A stretch of 34,444 nucleotides of DNA from Symbiodinium natans (GCA_905221605.1 CAJNDS010001106.1:1-34444), one strand, 5' to 3'. Shown: positions 17,265 to 26,401, numbered from the stretch's first letter. Numbers and translations: made by a program. Notes: a model not told the origin generated them from the sequence alone.

Positions 17265-17373
17265 CATGATACCCAAAGACCCAACCCTCTTTCCTAAACT
17301 TGCCACTCGTAAGGTCCCAGCGGGAGACGGTAAGGTATGTGAGTTCCTTGGCGGCCGGCCCCACGGAATACAC
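17265..17373 (-). CDS. Candidate internal exon, unknown protein
   Basis: Behind the acceptor CAGCTGCACAG (ending at 17374) the frame reads YSVGPAAKELTYLTVSRWDL and later GWVFGYHG, ending at a GT donor (GTCAAG). A plus-strand frame of 129 codons (17300-17689) and a minus frame (17494-17760) overlap the area and are about as plausible, so the strand is not settled. Confidence 0.25.
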
Positions 17374-18156
17374 CTGTGCAGCTGGAAGCTTAACACGATT
17401 TCTGTGGGTACAGAGGCCCGCTCGCCAACATGAGGAGAAAAAAACAAACGGACCCGAGCACAGCCCGTCACTGCCACCAAAAAAGACCGAAAATCAAACC
17501 GACTCGTCCTTGAGCGTGAACTCGGGCGAATGCGCCAGGGGTGTGAACCGGCGCTCCTCTCCTGCTTTTGAGGCTTGGGATTTCGGATTCATGGAACAAC
17601 TGAGCTCGGGCTGTGGGTGTTTTTTCGCGTTGCCCGAAGGGGGTGCCCTGGATCTCACGTTAGGCAGCCAGGCTTTCACAGTGAGATAAAGGCTTAGAAG
17701 GTGTCGGTTGTCCGAATTTAGCTGGTCCTCAGGTCCTAGCGCCGACAGCCCCCCCCGCATCCTTGCAGAATGCAGTCACCACATGCTGTAAGCCTTGGAT
17801 CGCTGGGACACTCTGAGGAACAGCACAGTTCAAATAAAAACAACCCGAAACACACAAAAGACGAAGTCGAGGAAGTTGTTTCTTTGAGGTCTCCAGGCCA
17901 AGAGGCTTCCCCACAAGTGGGATCATGCAGCAGTAGTCGTTAGGTCTGAACCTGGGAGATGCAGGCTAGGGGCCTGTGGAATGCAACTCTCCCCTCAGAG
18001 AGCCTTCATCGTCGCTAAGCGCCTACATGAATGGACCAAGAGAGTGCAGCAGCCAGAAGACAACAACGCCAGAGCCCGAGAAGCCGACGAGTGCGGGAAA
18101 CGGGCAGATGGCGCCAGAGCACCAGCAGGAGCAGGACAGTGCAGGACCGGTAGATT
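17374..18156. other. Open frames on both strands, unresolved
   Basis: Plus 17300-17689 (129 codons) and minus 17494-17760 are complementary. At 17976-18156 two plus frames are open, one with a helical segment after CCCCTCAG (RAFIVAKRLHEWTKRVQQPE) that might continue into the frame at 18157. Confidence 0.25.
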
Positions 18157-18393
18157 GAGGACTTTACGGGGATGGAAGGCAGCGGAGCAGGATCACAAAC
18201 AGAGGACATCGCTTATCGAGACATTATCGTGTACGTGCCCGCAAGCCGCTCACGTTTTGTGTGGACGTCAGAGTCGGATGATGAAGAGAAGACTGTCTAG
18301 GTCCAGTCGGTCAAGAACGTAACGTACGCGGCCGAAGCCTGGTACGCTGAGGAGATTCTATGCAATCACTTCTGGACGGGGCACCTCCGCCAG
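18157..18393 (+). pseudogene. Coding-like frame with one in-frame TAG
   Basis: A single register reads EDFTGMEGSGAGSQTEDIAY, then DIIVYVPASRSRFVWTSESD and an acidic end, meets TAG at 18298-18300, then continues YAAEAWYAEEILCNHFWTGH and LRQ up to a GT donor (CAG, then GTGGGT at 18394). Either the TAG belongs to an acceptor (TGTCTAG) and the part after it is the only exon, or a coding frame has been damaged by one stop. Composition on both sides looks like protein. No family recognised. Confidence 0.33.
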
Positions 18394-18761
18394 GTGGGTA
18401 CCACGTAGAATGTGGTCCACACTGGCATCCCGAGAATGTGGCCGACAGCCATAGAAGCGGCTCAAACAACTTATGCAATGCCTTTCACGGCCAGTTCCCC
18501 ACGTCGGGATGCCCTGGCGTACAACAGGCAACCCATCAACTCCCTTTAGCAACGTGTGCGTGGTATGAAACAACCATTGCGGTTCCCGGCACCACGAACT
18601 GATTTCTGCCACTTGCACTTTGCACTGATCGCCCCACTTGGAAGTGGAATCCGATAGTGCCACTTGCCCACTTGCCCACTTGTCCGGGTTGCCCCCTCAT
18701 GTTTCACATCGTGATTTGAACTATCACTTTTCGAGTCCTATCTTGGATCGGATGCGCGACC
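18394..18761. other. No supported gene; short CCACTTGCCC repeat
   Basis: A 101-codon minus frame (18358-18663) is open but unsupported. CACTTGCCCACTTGCCCACT at 18661-18680 is a 9-bp tandem of CACTTGCCC. Confidence 0.35.
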
Positions 18762-19181
18762 TCAGTCTTCTCTGTTCAAAATCCGAGACCTGCAAGCCCC
18801 TTTTATGTTCGGGATGACAAGAGTTGACTGGCCGAGCTGCAGCATCGCCCGAACGTCGTGGCTACTGCGGTTCCGGATGACGATCCTTGGATGCTGAGGT
18901 TGCGCTGTTGCTGACGCCTGCAATAGCTCTTCACTTAGCAAAGCCGCCACAATGTGTAAACTGCCTTGAGCCCTCGATTTTGTGAGGACTCCAATGTCCC
19001 AAGCCTTGCCCATTTGTACGACCGCCAGGGAGCTCGTCGGGTGCTGCTTTTCGCGAGCTCCCGGCTGCCTGGAACTGAGACGAATTCGTGAGTTCACCTC
19101 CTGATGAACGGTGTTGTTCGGTAGGTTCCTCGAATCATTCATAGCGAAAAAAAGAGTAGAGGTAGGCGAATGGCACTTCAA
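18762..19181 (-). CDS. Open frame, unknown protein
   Basis: 139 codons; an ATG at 19142 would give 126 residues. The middle is helical and protein-like (QGSLHIVAALLSEELLQASA), followed by RIVIRNRSSHDVRAMLQLGQ. No long frame lies on the opposite strand, which favours this one. The length alone is within chance. No domain recognised. Confidence 0.35.
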   Translation of the reverse strand: MKCHSPTSTLFFAMNDSRNLPNNTVHQEVNSRIRLSSRQPGAREKQHPTSSLAVVQMGKAWDIGVLTKSRAQGSLHIVAALLSEELLQASATAQPQHPRIVIRNRSSHDVRAMLQLGQSTLVIPNIKGACRSRILNRED

Positions 19182-19371
19182 GCGTACCTACACATCGCTC
19201 CAAAGCACATCCGGTACTGTCCTTGCACCTGCTTAGGGCTCAGGGTGGGCTTGGGGATTGGAGATTTTCGATTTGCGCGTGTCGTGTGAGCACGCAAGCC
19301 TGTAGCTTGATGATAGGATACGCAAAGCCATCAAGCTCGAAGGCGACATCGCTGGATCAGACCGCCCCCTG
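19182..19371. other. Gap between two minus-strand frames
   Basis: No open frame of note. If 18762-19181 and 19372-19701 are exons of one gene, this would be the intron, but no convincing donor/acceptor pair was found. Confidence 0.3.
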
Positions 19372-19701
19372 CTAGGACCCCTCATCTGCCTCATCCGGGC
19401 TGTGGCTCAAGAGCTGCAGTGAGTTGGTGCCTGGGTGCTGGTGCGAATCAGTAAAGCTTGCAACTTTGCACGCTGCAGGGCATGCCTGCGTTTCAACACT
19501 GCATCTAGCATGTCGTTCAAAGTTGCTGCGCTTCCGCATGAGGCCCGTGAGGGACTCGAACTTTGAGTCCTGGACCCGGCTTGAGGCTTTGTTCAAGGCT
19601 TGGACATTCATGAAGCTTTCTGAACTTCCTGGGTGAACAACTCCCAGGTCTTTTGTCGCACTTTCGACACACCCAGGACCTGAAGACCGAAAAGAACGCA
19701 T
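19372..19701 (-). CDS. Open frame, unknown protein
   Basis: 109 codons from an ATG at 19701 to a TAG. It contains SFMNVQALNKASSRVQDSKF and a Cys/His-containing C-terminal half. The plus strand opposite is also open for 70 codons. It may belong with the frame at 18762-19181. No domain recognised. Confidence 0.33.
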   Translation of the reverse strand: MRSFRSSGPGCVESATKDLGVVHPGSSESFMNVQALNKASSRVQDSKFESLTGLMRKRSNFERHARCSVETQACPAACKVASFTDSHQHPGTNSLQLLSHSPDEADEGS

Positions 19702-20119
19702 GTTGCTCCTCCGGCGTCACTCCAAGCCCAAACTTTACCTACTGCACACACTGGCCTGCAACCGCTGTACCGAACCACTCTTTCTGCCCCGATGGTCCTT
19801 CGGCATAGCCTTGGCGGCCGCCACGTATTCCTGAGAAGATGCTACCTCCCTGCTCTAGAGACAGGGATGTTCAACGAACGATGTGAAGGTTCTGCCCGTT
19901 CTACCCATTCTACAGCATGGCTGAGCACCCCAATAGGTAAATCGCGGCTTGTTCTGGCGACACGACCCCGCATGCTACGGACTGCCCAGTCGCCAAACCC
20001 ACTTGATCCCACTGGTATAAACGTGAAGGGCCCTGAAGGAGTTTTGGTACGGGTTCCTTGTTTAAGGTAGCACATCGCTTTTCAAGACCGCTCTCTTTCT
20101 GCAGACTTGCTGTATATTT
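19702..20119. other. No firmly supported gene
   Basis: Open frames of 77-92 codons on both strands (19792-20070 plus; 19842-20075 and 19910-20188 minus) overlap one another. None has splice or domain support. Confidence 0.3.
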
Positions 20120-20217
20120 GGGTTTACGAAAATCGAGGACACCGAAAATACACCCCAAAACAGTGGGATCCCCTTGTATAAGGACCACAATAAGGTATCC
20201 CCCTCATGTCGGGAACC
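20120..20217 (+). repeat. 96-98 bp dispersed repeat, copy 3
   Basis: Runs from GGGTTTACGAAAAT to ATGTCGGGAACC and ends directly against a CCCTAAA array. Aligns with 8227-8322 and, in reverse, with 2060-2155. Confidence 0.7.
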
Positions 20218-20275
20218 CTAAACCCTAAACCCCAAACCATAAACCCTAAACCCCAAACCCCAAACCCTAAACCCT
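20213..20275 (-). repeat. Telomere-like array at an inferred donor
   Basis: About nine CCCTAAA/CCCCAAA heptamers. Its right edge (20267-20275) reads AGG/GTTTAGGG on the minus strand, so the heptamer itself supplies the GT of the 5' splice site of the exon at 20273-20398. Confidence 0.9.
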
Positions 20276-20398
20276 TATCTGGGGCTCCTCCTCGGAGCTC
20301 TCGGTGTTGGAGGGCATCGGGGGCAGCGCGAAGGGCGACAGCGAGGAAGACAGGAAGCGGCTCCGCCGCACGACGCCCTGGCAGGAGGGAGCAGGAAA
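20273..20398 (-). CDS. Candidate internal exon, acidic end
   Basis: 42 codons after an acceptor-like CCGAG. They read PAPSCQGVVRRSRFLSSSLS and then PSNTESSEEEPQI, ending AGG before GTTTAGGG. The frame stops at once in the telomere-like array, so an intron is expected if this is coding. It could be part of the same gene as the exon at 20653-20811. A plus-strand frame (20304-20642) overlaps and is also plausible. Confidence 0.33.
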
Positions 20399-20652
20399 CT
20401 CGGTTTTTGCGTTTTGGGACTTCTGGGGTTTTTGGAATTTTTTGGACAAACTCAAGGAATCTCAAGGTTCGGATGGGGTCTCGGATGGTGCAAGTCCAGC
20501 TCAGGATCGGGGGTTTGGATTGAGAAGGGGCTTTTGGGCAATCGAATGCACCTTGCTCCGCAGCTCCGGGGTGCATGTGCGGAGGTTCTGTCTGCTTTTT
20601 CTTTCTCAACTTTTGCTGACGCCACCCACCCACTGCTGGTGAGCAGCCTCAC

Positions 20653-20811
20653 CCCTTGAGCTTAGGATGGAAAGCCTGGGGCTTTGAGCTACGACTTGGC
20701 AGGGCTTTGGCATGTCGTGCTCTGCATCCCTGAGGCAAATAGCCTCGACGTCGATGAAGGCGAAGTACCTCGCTTCAGATTGGCCGGGCAATCGCAAGAC
20801 TTCAGCTGCCG
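20653..20811 (-). CDS. ERI1-type 3' exonuclease-like exon (fragment)
   Basis: A strong acceptor (TTTCCTGCTTTGCTGCAG, ending at 20812) leads into a frame reading EVLRLPGQSEARYFAFIDVE and AICL. The pattern ARYFAFIDVEAIC matches the first motif of DEDDh exonucleases of the ERI1/3'hExo group (hydrophobic strand, D-x-E, then A-T/I-C), where Asp and Glu bind metal. That group trims small RNA and histone mRNA ends. The frame ends at a donor GTGAGG (20652-20647); an earlier GA donor after LR is also possible. The later motifs (second Asp, His/Asp) are not seen in the exons I can place, so the call rests on one motif. Confidence 0.42.
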
Positions 20812-21040
20812 CTGCAGCAAAGCAGGAAAGGCATGAAACCCCCACCTTCAGGTGCGAACAAAGAAGGTTTGGGTTCAGGTTTGGGCTGGAATCCGGTTCG
20901 GATTAGTTGTTTGTGCCTTGGGGCTTGGGTTTGTGGCCTCTGGAGTTTGGGGTTTTTAACCCAAAGCTGCAGCCCAGCGACTGGCCCCGCTTTGCCACAG
21001 GGTAGTAGGCTAGCTCCTGGGAACGTGAATTACACCCTGC
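20812..21040. other. Intron- or spacer-like sequence
   Basis: Contains loose telomere-like GTTTGGGTTCAGGTTTGGGC (20868-20887), which would be just upstream of the exonuclease-like exon on the minus strand. No gene seen. Confidence 0.4.
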
Positions 21041-21340
21041 TTGGTGGGGATGCAAGCTGATGAAGCCTACGTCCTGGCATTTTGGTTCTGTCGAAGGAAT
21101 ACCTTTGCTGAGGTGGTTTGGGAGAAGGCCCCGGTCGAAGAACCTTTGGTTGACCCGGTTGCGTCCGACCTATTGATGCTCCTTGGCTTCTACGAGCAAC
21201 AAAACATCCAACCAATGACCGGGAATGCGGGAAAAGGAGTTCGACTCCGCTTGCACGATAGCAAGGGTCCTTGTAAGCACCGGGAAGACATGCACGAACG
21301 ACACTGGAATTACAAATATATCAGATATGTGCACATGTGA
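21041..21340 (+). CDS. Open frame or terminal exon, unknown protein
   Basis: 99 codons from TTG, with an ATG at 21050, to TGA at 21338-21340. Composition is very protein-like, rich in Trp, Tyr and charged residues: ADEAYVLAFWFCRRNTFAEV, then LLMLLGFYEQQN and HERHWNYKYIRYVHM. The minus strand has shorter open frames. No domain recognised. Confidence 0.42.
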   Translation: MVGMQADEAYVLAFWFCRRNTFAEVVWEKAPVEEPLVDPVASDLLMLLGFYEQQNIQPMTGNAGKGVRLRLHDSKGPCKHREDMHERHWNYKYIRYVHM

Positions 21341-21740
21341 CAGCCATGTATGCCAGAGCTCCAACTTCCAAACCCAAGATTCTGCACATTACTTGTTGGC
21401 TTCTGTTTCTGCACTGTTTCTGTGGGGAGCAGTAGCCGGGTAGCAATGGTGGTCAGGCCCGGGCCTCATCGAAGCTCTTGTGGCTTATGCACGTTTATGC
21501 TGCCTTCTCAGTGGGCCGTCCTTGTCGAGCAGCCCAGGCATAAAGACCTGATGAAGCTTGGCTGCACTTGGACGAACCTCGCACCCTTGACGCCCTACCA
21601 AGTTCATTGGCCTGAAACTTCTTAGGTTCATGGCGCCACAACAGATAGGCTTTTTTGGCAGGGCGGGTAACCTACGGTGACGCATCGAGCGCGCCGCCTC
21701 CAAACCTGCTGCGATTAAGATTCCTAATTACCGCCTGACT
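21341..21740. other. Unresolved open frames
   Basis: Plus 21350-21625 and minus 21485-21703 overlap in part. No support beyond openness. Confidence 0.25.
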
Positions 21741-22271
21741 TTGGCTCGTTTTGACTCAAAAACCCTTAACCTGGCCCTCAGCGCCTTCAGCCGGAATTGG
21801 TGGTTGCTCTCCTCGGCCCAGCGCCAGGGCCTGGGTAGCGTGAAGGCCCGCTTCTCGCCTGCGAGGGGCTTCAAGGAGATCGCTCAGGGATTAAAGGCTC
21901 TTGGGACAAAGGGAAGGTTAGTTGGCACCTTGGGCTTGGAAGATTTGGACGTTGGCCATGATGCTTACCCTTTGGGTTTGCGTGGCTCGGCTTGTGCGAG
22001 CTGGGAGGTGTTCTGCCCAAGACTTTCGCTGGCAGCACAAGATTGCAGGGCTCAGAGGGGGGGTCGGCAGGCGAATTGGGGTTTCATGCAGCTGGCATTC
22101 GATCCGAGGATGTGCAGGATGTGTAGGGGCAGGAAGAGATCATGCAACCGGACAAAAGGGGCAGTTTATTGGACGGGTGCTGTCAGTATGGACAGCAAGA
22201 TCAGCTCCAAAGCATGGTCAGGTGCATCATCACCATTTGTACCATCTGCTAGACGGTGTAGGATAGCCTGA
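21741..22271 (+). CDS. Long open frame, weakly supported
   Basis: 176 codons from a TTG. The first part is plausible (DSKTLNLALSAFSRNWWLLS, RGFKEIAQGLKALG). The second half is Cys/Arg/Ser-rich and runs antisense to a competing exon at 22166-22267. About one frame of this length is expected by chance in the window. Confidence 0.22.
   Translation: MARFDSKTLNLALSAFSRNWWLLSSAQRQGLGSVKARFSPARGFKEIAQGLKALGTKGRLVGTLGLEDLDVGHDAYPLGLRGSACASWEVFCPRLSLAAQDCRAQRGGRQANWGFMQLAFDPRMCRMCRGRKRSCNRTKGAVYWTGAVSMDSKISSKAWSGASSPFVPSARRCRIA
22166..22267 (-). CDS. Candidate terminal exon, unknown protein
   Basis: Behind the acceptor CGTTGGTTCAG (ending at 22268) 33 codons read AILHRLADGTNGDDAPDHAL, ELILLSILTAPVQ, then TAA at 22166-22168. 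The amphipathic helix is convincing, but the competing plus frame covers the same bases. Confidence 0.3.
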   Translation of the reverse strand, partial: AILHRLADGTNGDDAPDHALELILLSILTAPVQ

Positions 22272-22380
22272 ACCAACGGTCAAAGAGGCCTGCACGGATG
22301 AAGCCCACGCAGCTCCCGGCAATGCCACCCACTGGCACCCAGCAAACCACGTCACGCGAAGAGTATAGGCAAACCTGGTT

Positions 22381-22393
22381 GAGGGTTCAGGGT

Positions 22394-22432
<39 letters not shown>

Positions 22433-22505
22433 GATTTTGGGTTTAGGGTTTAGAGTTTTAGGGTTTTAGGGAATTAGGGATTTAAGGTGTAGGGTTTAGG
22501 GGTTG
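22381..22505 (+). repeat. Telomere-like array with GGGTTGA variant
   Basis: Seven GGGTTGA/GGGTTCA heptamers (22383-22431) pass into TTTAGGG units with one- or two-base insertions up to 22505. The homogeneous GGGTTGA run means that a variant unit was amplified locally. Confidence 0.95.
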
Positions 22506-22565
22506 TTCTCCACAATGTTTGCCATTACTGCATGAGGTGCAAGAGCAAATGCTCGGCAGGCAGCG

Positions 22566-22593
22566 AAGCACCATCAGCCAAGCACCGTCAGCC
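22566..22593. repeat. 14-bp tandem repeat, two copies
   Basis: AAGCACCATCAGCC and AAGCACCGTCAGCC, followed by a partial AAGCAACC. Confidence 0.85.
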
Positions 22594-22637
22594 AAGCAAC
22601 CTTGATCAGCTTGAGGGAGCGGTTGTGCACCACCACC

Positions 22638-23009
22638 TCAGCAAACTGTTGCAGATATAGCTTTAGGGGGCAACTGCGTTCTCAGCAGCAAACTGTCATG
22701 GAACCTCGGGCCAAAGTCGTTGAGTTTTGCAAGATGTGCTTCTTCCGGCTTGGAGACTAAGTTGGCCCAAGGCTTCATGCTGGGGTGAAGAGGGCTGAGG
22801 CGTGGTCTCCACTTCTCGAAGCCACGTTTACCAGCGACTGTCCCCAATTTATTAGGTCCCAGCACCTGATCCTTGGAGCTGCAATCTTCATCTGCTGGGA
22901 TAGACCAGTCCTTGGCTTTCAGGCTTGGGCCCTTTGAGGTTTCCTTACAGCAGGTTTTCAACGTTTCGGCCTGATGTTCTGACCAGCAGTAGCCCTGCCC
23001 GGCAATGCC
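22638..23009 (-). CDS. Open frame, unknown protein
   Basis: The frame is open for 123 codons before the TGA at 22638-22640 and has no long competitor on the plus strand. It reads YCWSEHQAETLKTCCKETSK near the start and KPWANLVSKPEEAHLAKLND later, a charged, mixed composition. It has no ATG near the beginning, so it would be a terminal exon. No domain recognised. Confidence 0.38.
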   Translation of the reverse strand, partial: GIAGQGYCWSEHQAETLKTCCKETSKGPSLKAKDWSIPADEDCSSKDQVLGPNKLGTVAGKRGFEKWRPRLSPLHPSMKPWANLVSKPEEAHLAKLNDFGPRFHDSLLLRTQLPPKAISATVC

Positions 23010-23168
23010 TCACTCAAGCCTAAAAGAGCCACGGCGTGACTTTAACAACAAACTCTGCGGCACTTCACGATGCGTGCAGGCCAAACCTGGTGGAAGATTG
23101 GAATACATAATGTGGACCTTTCATGTTGGTTTAGGTTTGACAAACAGAAAATCCAGAATAACATGCTC

Positions 23169-23259
23169 CCGTTGACGGTTCAGGGCTTCGCAAAGTTGCT
23201 CCTGTCTGCCTTCACCGTTGACGGTTCAGGGCTTCGCAAAGTTGCTCCTGTCTGCCTTC
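23169..23259. repeat. 46-bp tandem duplication
   Basis: CCGTTGACGGTTCAGGGCTT... occurs twice with a period of 46 and at most one difference in the last base. A telomere-like TTTAAACCCTAAACCGG follows at 23261-23276. Confidence 0.95.
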
Positions 23260-23480
23260 TTTAAACCCTAAACCGGACAAGGCGTGTAAACTCACAGCAC
23301 AAGTTAATGACAGCCACCGCCAAACAATATTACTGAACCCCAAACAAATACAAACGCCAACCGTAAACCGGCCACCCATCTGGGCACGCGTTTATTCCTT
23401 TACCCCACAGATTTGTAGGGGGGTCTACATAATGCTTGAAGATTGAAACAAACACCTCGGCTTCTTTGTTGCTATCGCAC

Positions 23481-23652
23481 TTCTACAGACAAGGAGTCGT
23501 TGATGTCGTACCACCACTGGCCGCTCAGGATCCAGCTCAGGAACCTGCACACGCTGGTAGGGCTCGAGAAAACCTGTCTTATGAACTCTGGCTTTAAGAC
23601 CGGTGGAAGTTTAGCTTTGGGGAGCGGGGTTGCACGCAAGACGGCATCTCTC
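23481..23652 (-). CDS. Candidate internal exon, unknown protein
   Basis: A strong acceptor (GCCCAGTTTTGCAG, ending at 23653) is followed by 57 codons reading DAVLRATPLPKAKLPPVLKP and SVCRFLSWILSGQWWYDIND, ending at a GT donor (GAA, then GTGCG). A TAG lies just after the donor, as expected of an intron. The Trp-rich segment is unlikely by chance. A second minus frame and a plus frame (23443-23724) are also open. No family recognised. Confidence 0.4.
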
Positions 23653-23724
23653 CTGCAAAACTGGGCATCCACAGGCAAAATACAACAGAATGTAGCCTAC
23701 CGTCAAACGTCCTTCACCTGCTAG

Positions 23725-25097
23725 CCTGCGTTTGAAGCGACTAAAGATTCTGCGCGTGGGGTTAGATAGGGGTCTTGCATAAGCAGCGCAGGTTCTGTGC
23801 AACCAGTAGGCCGAAGAGTCTCTATGTAGAAGTGTAGGGCATAGGGCTTAGGCTACCTTCAGAACCATGGTTTGCAAGTAGGGTGGATCTTCAGGGGCTC
23901 AGGGTTGGGCAAGCGAGGCAAGGGTCAGCTTTGCGGCGCGGGGTACCGAGACCAACTCTCCCAGTACGCGATCTTCTCGCAGTGGAACTCTGTGCTTTCC
24001 TGCTGTCGCCGGCCATTTGGAGTAACAGGCGTTCTGAGCAGAACGAATTAAATTCCCAGTGGTATGTGATCTGCAGCTAACGCATGGTTGCTGCTTACTT
24101 GGAGTTTACTTTGAGTTCACGGCTTGGGAACTGCTGTCTCACGCATTTATTTATTGGAGGGTGGCTCTCTGGCGAAATTGCGAGGGGGAAAGCTGCAGGA
24201 CCATAGAATTTCGGGACCGAGCTCGACCCCAAATCTTCACTTTGATCCTAGAGAATATTTAGCATGAGATGTAGGCCCCTGCTTGCCATCGCAATGGAGT
24301 TCTTGATGAATATAAACTTGGTGGTCGAAAATGCTGGAAAAATTTGGGCGGGGCGAGGCTGCCACCGAGGTGTGGAACCTCATACACAGGTAGTGTCTCT
24401 AGTGGCGGGTTAGAAGACTTCTCCGCAAATAGGCAAACAGCACCGAACAGACAGAGCTGAAGCCTCTGAACCCGCCCCTGGGATTCAAATCCAGCCCGGC
24501 CTAGCCCTACCCAATGTCCCAAGACAAACGCATCCCAGCGTCCAGCTCATCCCCCTCTGGGCTGCAAGGCCCTAGATGATGCTTCCGCTCGTCCTCCTTC
24601 CATTCCAGGATTTTGCTAGTCAAGTAAGTCAAGCACTGTTCGGGGCCGAGCGGCTCTTAGCAAACTGAGGCGTGGGCTTAACGAGACCATGTTCGGAGCT
24701 CGGTTCTCGGGTTCTGCATCTTCTACCATCTTCTACCCGGCTGTGATTCGGTCTCGTGCATGTTTTGGGCAGCGCGTGAATTTGTGGCTCTATATGCGGA
24801 CATTAAAGCTTCGCGACTTTTGGCAAGCATGTTTCTGGGGAACATGAGCTGAGATCAGACACGAGCCACAGCATGTTGGTTCCAACGGTTGGGCTGGGGC
24901 CTCAAGTCTTTTGCAGGTGTGGCCTCATAGAAAAAGTTCAGAACCCCCCAGCCCATGGCCCTCTCACTTTCAGCCCAAACCTTTCTCAGTTGCCCGCTTC
25001 TGAAACTCCATGCCCCGGAATCGCTGACTGGAATGCCACAAATTATTATCTAGTTTGCTTCTGTCTTGGCCTACTTGACTGCATTTATGTTCAATGA
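23725..25097. other. No firmly supported gene
   Basis: The best candidates are a plus frame at 24059-24262 (67 codons, VYFEFTAWELLSHAFIYW) and a minus frame at 24259-24522. Another plus frame spans 24873-25097. None has splice or domain support. 24523-24872 shows nothing. Confidence 0.25.
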
Positions 25098-25222
25098 CAC
25101 GTCGAGGGCCTGGATGTGAAAGTTGGAGGAGACCATGCATGTTGTGGGTTCACTGAACTCTTGGGAGAGGAGGATATCAAGTAAGAACGGAAGTTTTCGC
25201 ATGGAGCCGCGGTGACTAGTCA

Positions 25223-25467
25223 CTACTCCACCGAGGTATACTCCCAGCTTGCCTGGCAGCACAAGCGGGCATACACATAGGCGATCAGGGCCAGCGCAAT
25301 GCCGACAAGACCTGCAGCATCCCTTCATCTTAACCACTATGCGATGCACCCAAATGGACACCCCACAACCGTCATACTTCGGCTTGAATGAAAAAGTGCA
25401 AATCCGCCCATGGGGCCCGAAGCATGATCCTGAACGCCCCAAAAGCACGTGCAGCTGCACCAAGACA
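25223..25467 (-). CDS. Two-exon gene end with a membrane helix
   Basis: The upper exon (25467-25378; possibly longer, as the frame is open to about 25594) follows CATCTTCAG and reads CFWGVQDHASGPMGGFALFH, ending at a donor GTATGACGG. After a 66-bp intron with acceptor GATGCTGCAG the terminal exon (25311-25223) joins in phase and reads LVGIALALIAYVYARLCCQA, SWEYTSVE, then TAG. The terminal exon encodes one transmembrane helix and a short polar tail. All three minus frames are open above 25378, which weakens the upper exon. No family recognised. Confidence 0.4.
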
Positions 25468-25675
25468 CTGAAGATGAGGCAACGCTGCCACGTGCCCAAT
25501 GCGATGGCCGAGTAGCCTGGAATCCAGGGAGCTGTTGATTCGCTTTGGCCGCGACAGGTACATGACGTGAACAATCAAAACCAGTGCCCTAGATGCGAGA
25601 GGAATGTGATCCTGATGACTGGGATGACACATGAATGGCGATGTACTTGGACCGGGAATCGCATGTACAACGGTG

Positions 25676-25752
25676 TCTCACTCACTCACTCACACACTCA
25701 CTCACTCACACACTCACTCACTCACTCACTCACTCACACACTCACTCACTCC
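25676..25752. repeat. (TCAC)n microsatellite
   Basis: About 18 TCAC tetramers interrupted by CACA units at regular spacing. Plus frames here (Thr/His/Ser/Leu repeats) are by-products. Confidence 0.97.
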
Positions 25753-25843
25753 GTACTAAACAAGAGCCGAAAAAGGAGTTAAGGGCTGCAACCCATCAGT
25801 TCTATGTCATTCAGTGGACCTGATGTCGTTTGTAGCCGTAACC

Positions 25844-25994
25844 TCAGAACGAAGCAGAAACACGAAACACAACCCTCCCTTTCGACCAGGCACGGATGGC
25901 GGCCATGAACACGATGAGCAGTGCGCTGCACAGCCTCATGAAACCGGACCCTCCGACGCTGAAACTCCCCGGCGCCGCCAAGGCCCAGCAAAAC
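25844..25994 (-). CDS. Candidate exon with a membrane helix
   Basis: Behind AGCTGGCAG (ending at 25995) the frame reads FCWALAAPGSFSVGGSGFMR, LCSALLIVFMAAIRAWSKG and stops with TGA at 25844-25846. The hydrophobic helix followed by Arg/Lys looks like a membrane segment with a cytosolic edge. The plus strand carries a competing 160-codon frame from ATG (25896-26378). Confidence 0.33.
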
Positions 25995-26002
25995 CTGCCA
26001 GC

Positions 26003-26093
26003 TTATGTATTGAAGGACTTATCCACCATAAGCCCGAAAGCCCCAAGGTGTAACCCACCAGCCGCAGCAAGCCCAGAGACTGCCAGTATCCTT
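26003..26093 (-). CDS. Candidate exon with a membrane helix
   Basis: A strong acceptor (GGGTGTTTTTTCAG, ending at 26094) precedes RILAVSGLAAAGGLHLGAFG and LMVDKSF. The frame closes at 26003-26005. It fits a series of small hydrophobic exons on this strand between 25.2 and 27.1 kb. Alternative frames after the same acceptor are also open. Confidence 0.3.
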
Positions 26094-26401
26094 CTGAAAA
26101 AACACCCGAAACAGCTGAGGAGGCCACATCACCATCAGAGCGAAGCCTGTCTTGTCTGCGGCTCCGGATTTCTTCCTCCGCTCCGCTTTGCGATGTTTCA
26201 TGATTGCGCTTCGGATTGGGAGTCAGGACTTTGGAAAAGGCCTCTGGCCTTTAGCCGATTTGGAACTGCATGTGATACTGGCCCTGCCCATGGCACTCCG
26301 ACAGGAGAACAACAAAAGAAGTGCCAGCTGCCTGGCCAGAAAAAAAGCTATGGTCTTGGAGAGATGTCTGGGAACTGAATACAGTGCCTTGCCGTGGACC
26401 T

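Noticed and set aside
19551-19585. GGGACTCGAAC as a tRNA T-arm on the minus strand
   Set aside because: The flanking bases do not pair as a T-stem and no acceptor stem or anticodon arm fits.
24474-24500. GGGATTCAAATCC as a tRNA T-arm
   Set aside because: The loop lacks the invariant C56 and no cloverleaf can be drawn.
25567-25823. Ser/Leu/Thr/His repeat proteins (plus)
   Set aside because: They translate the (TCAC)n microsatellite.
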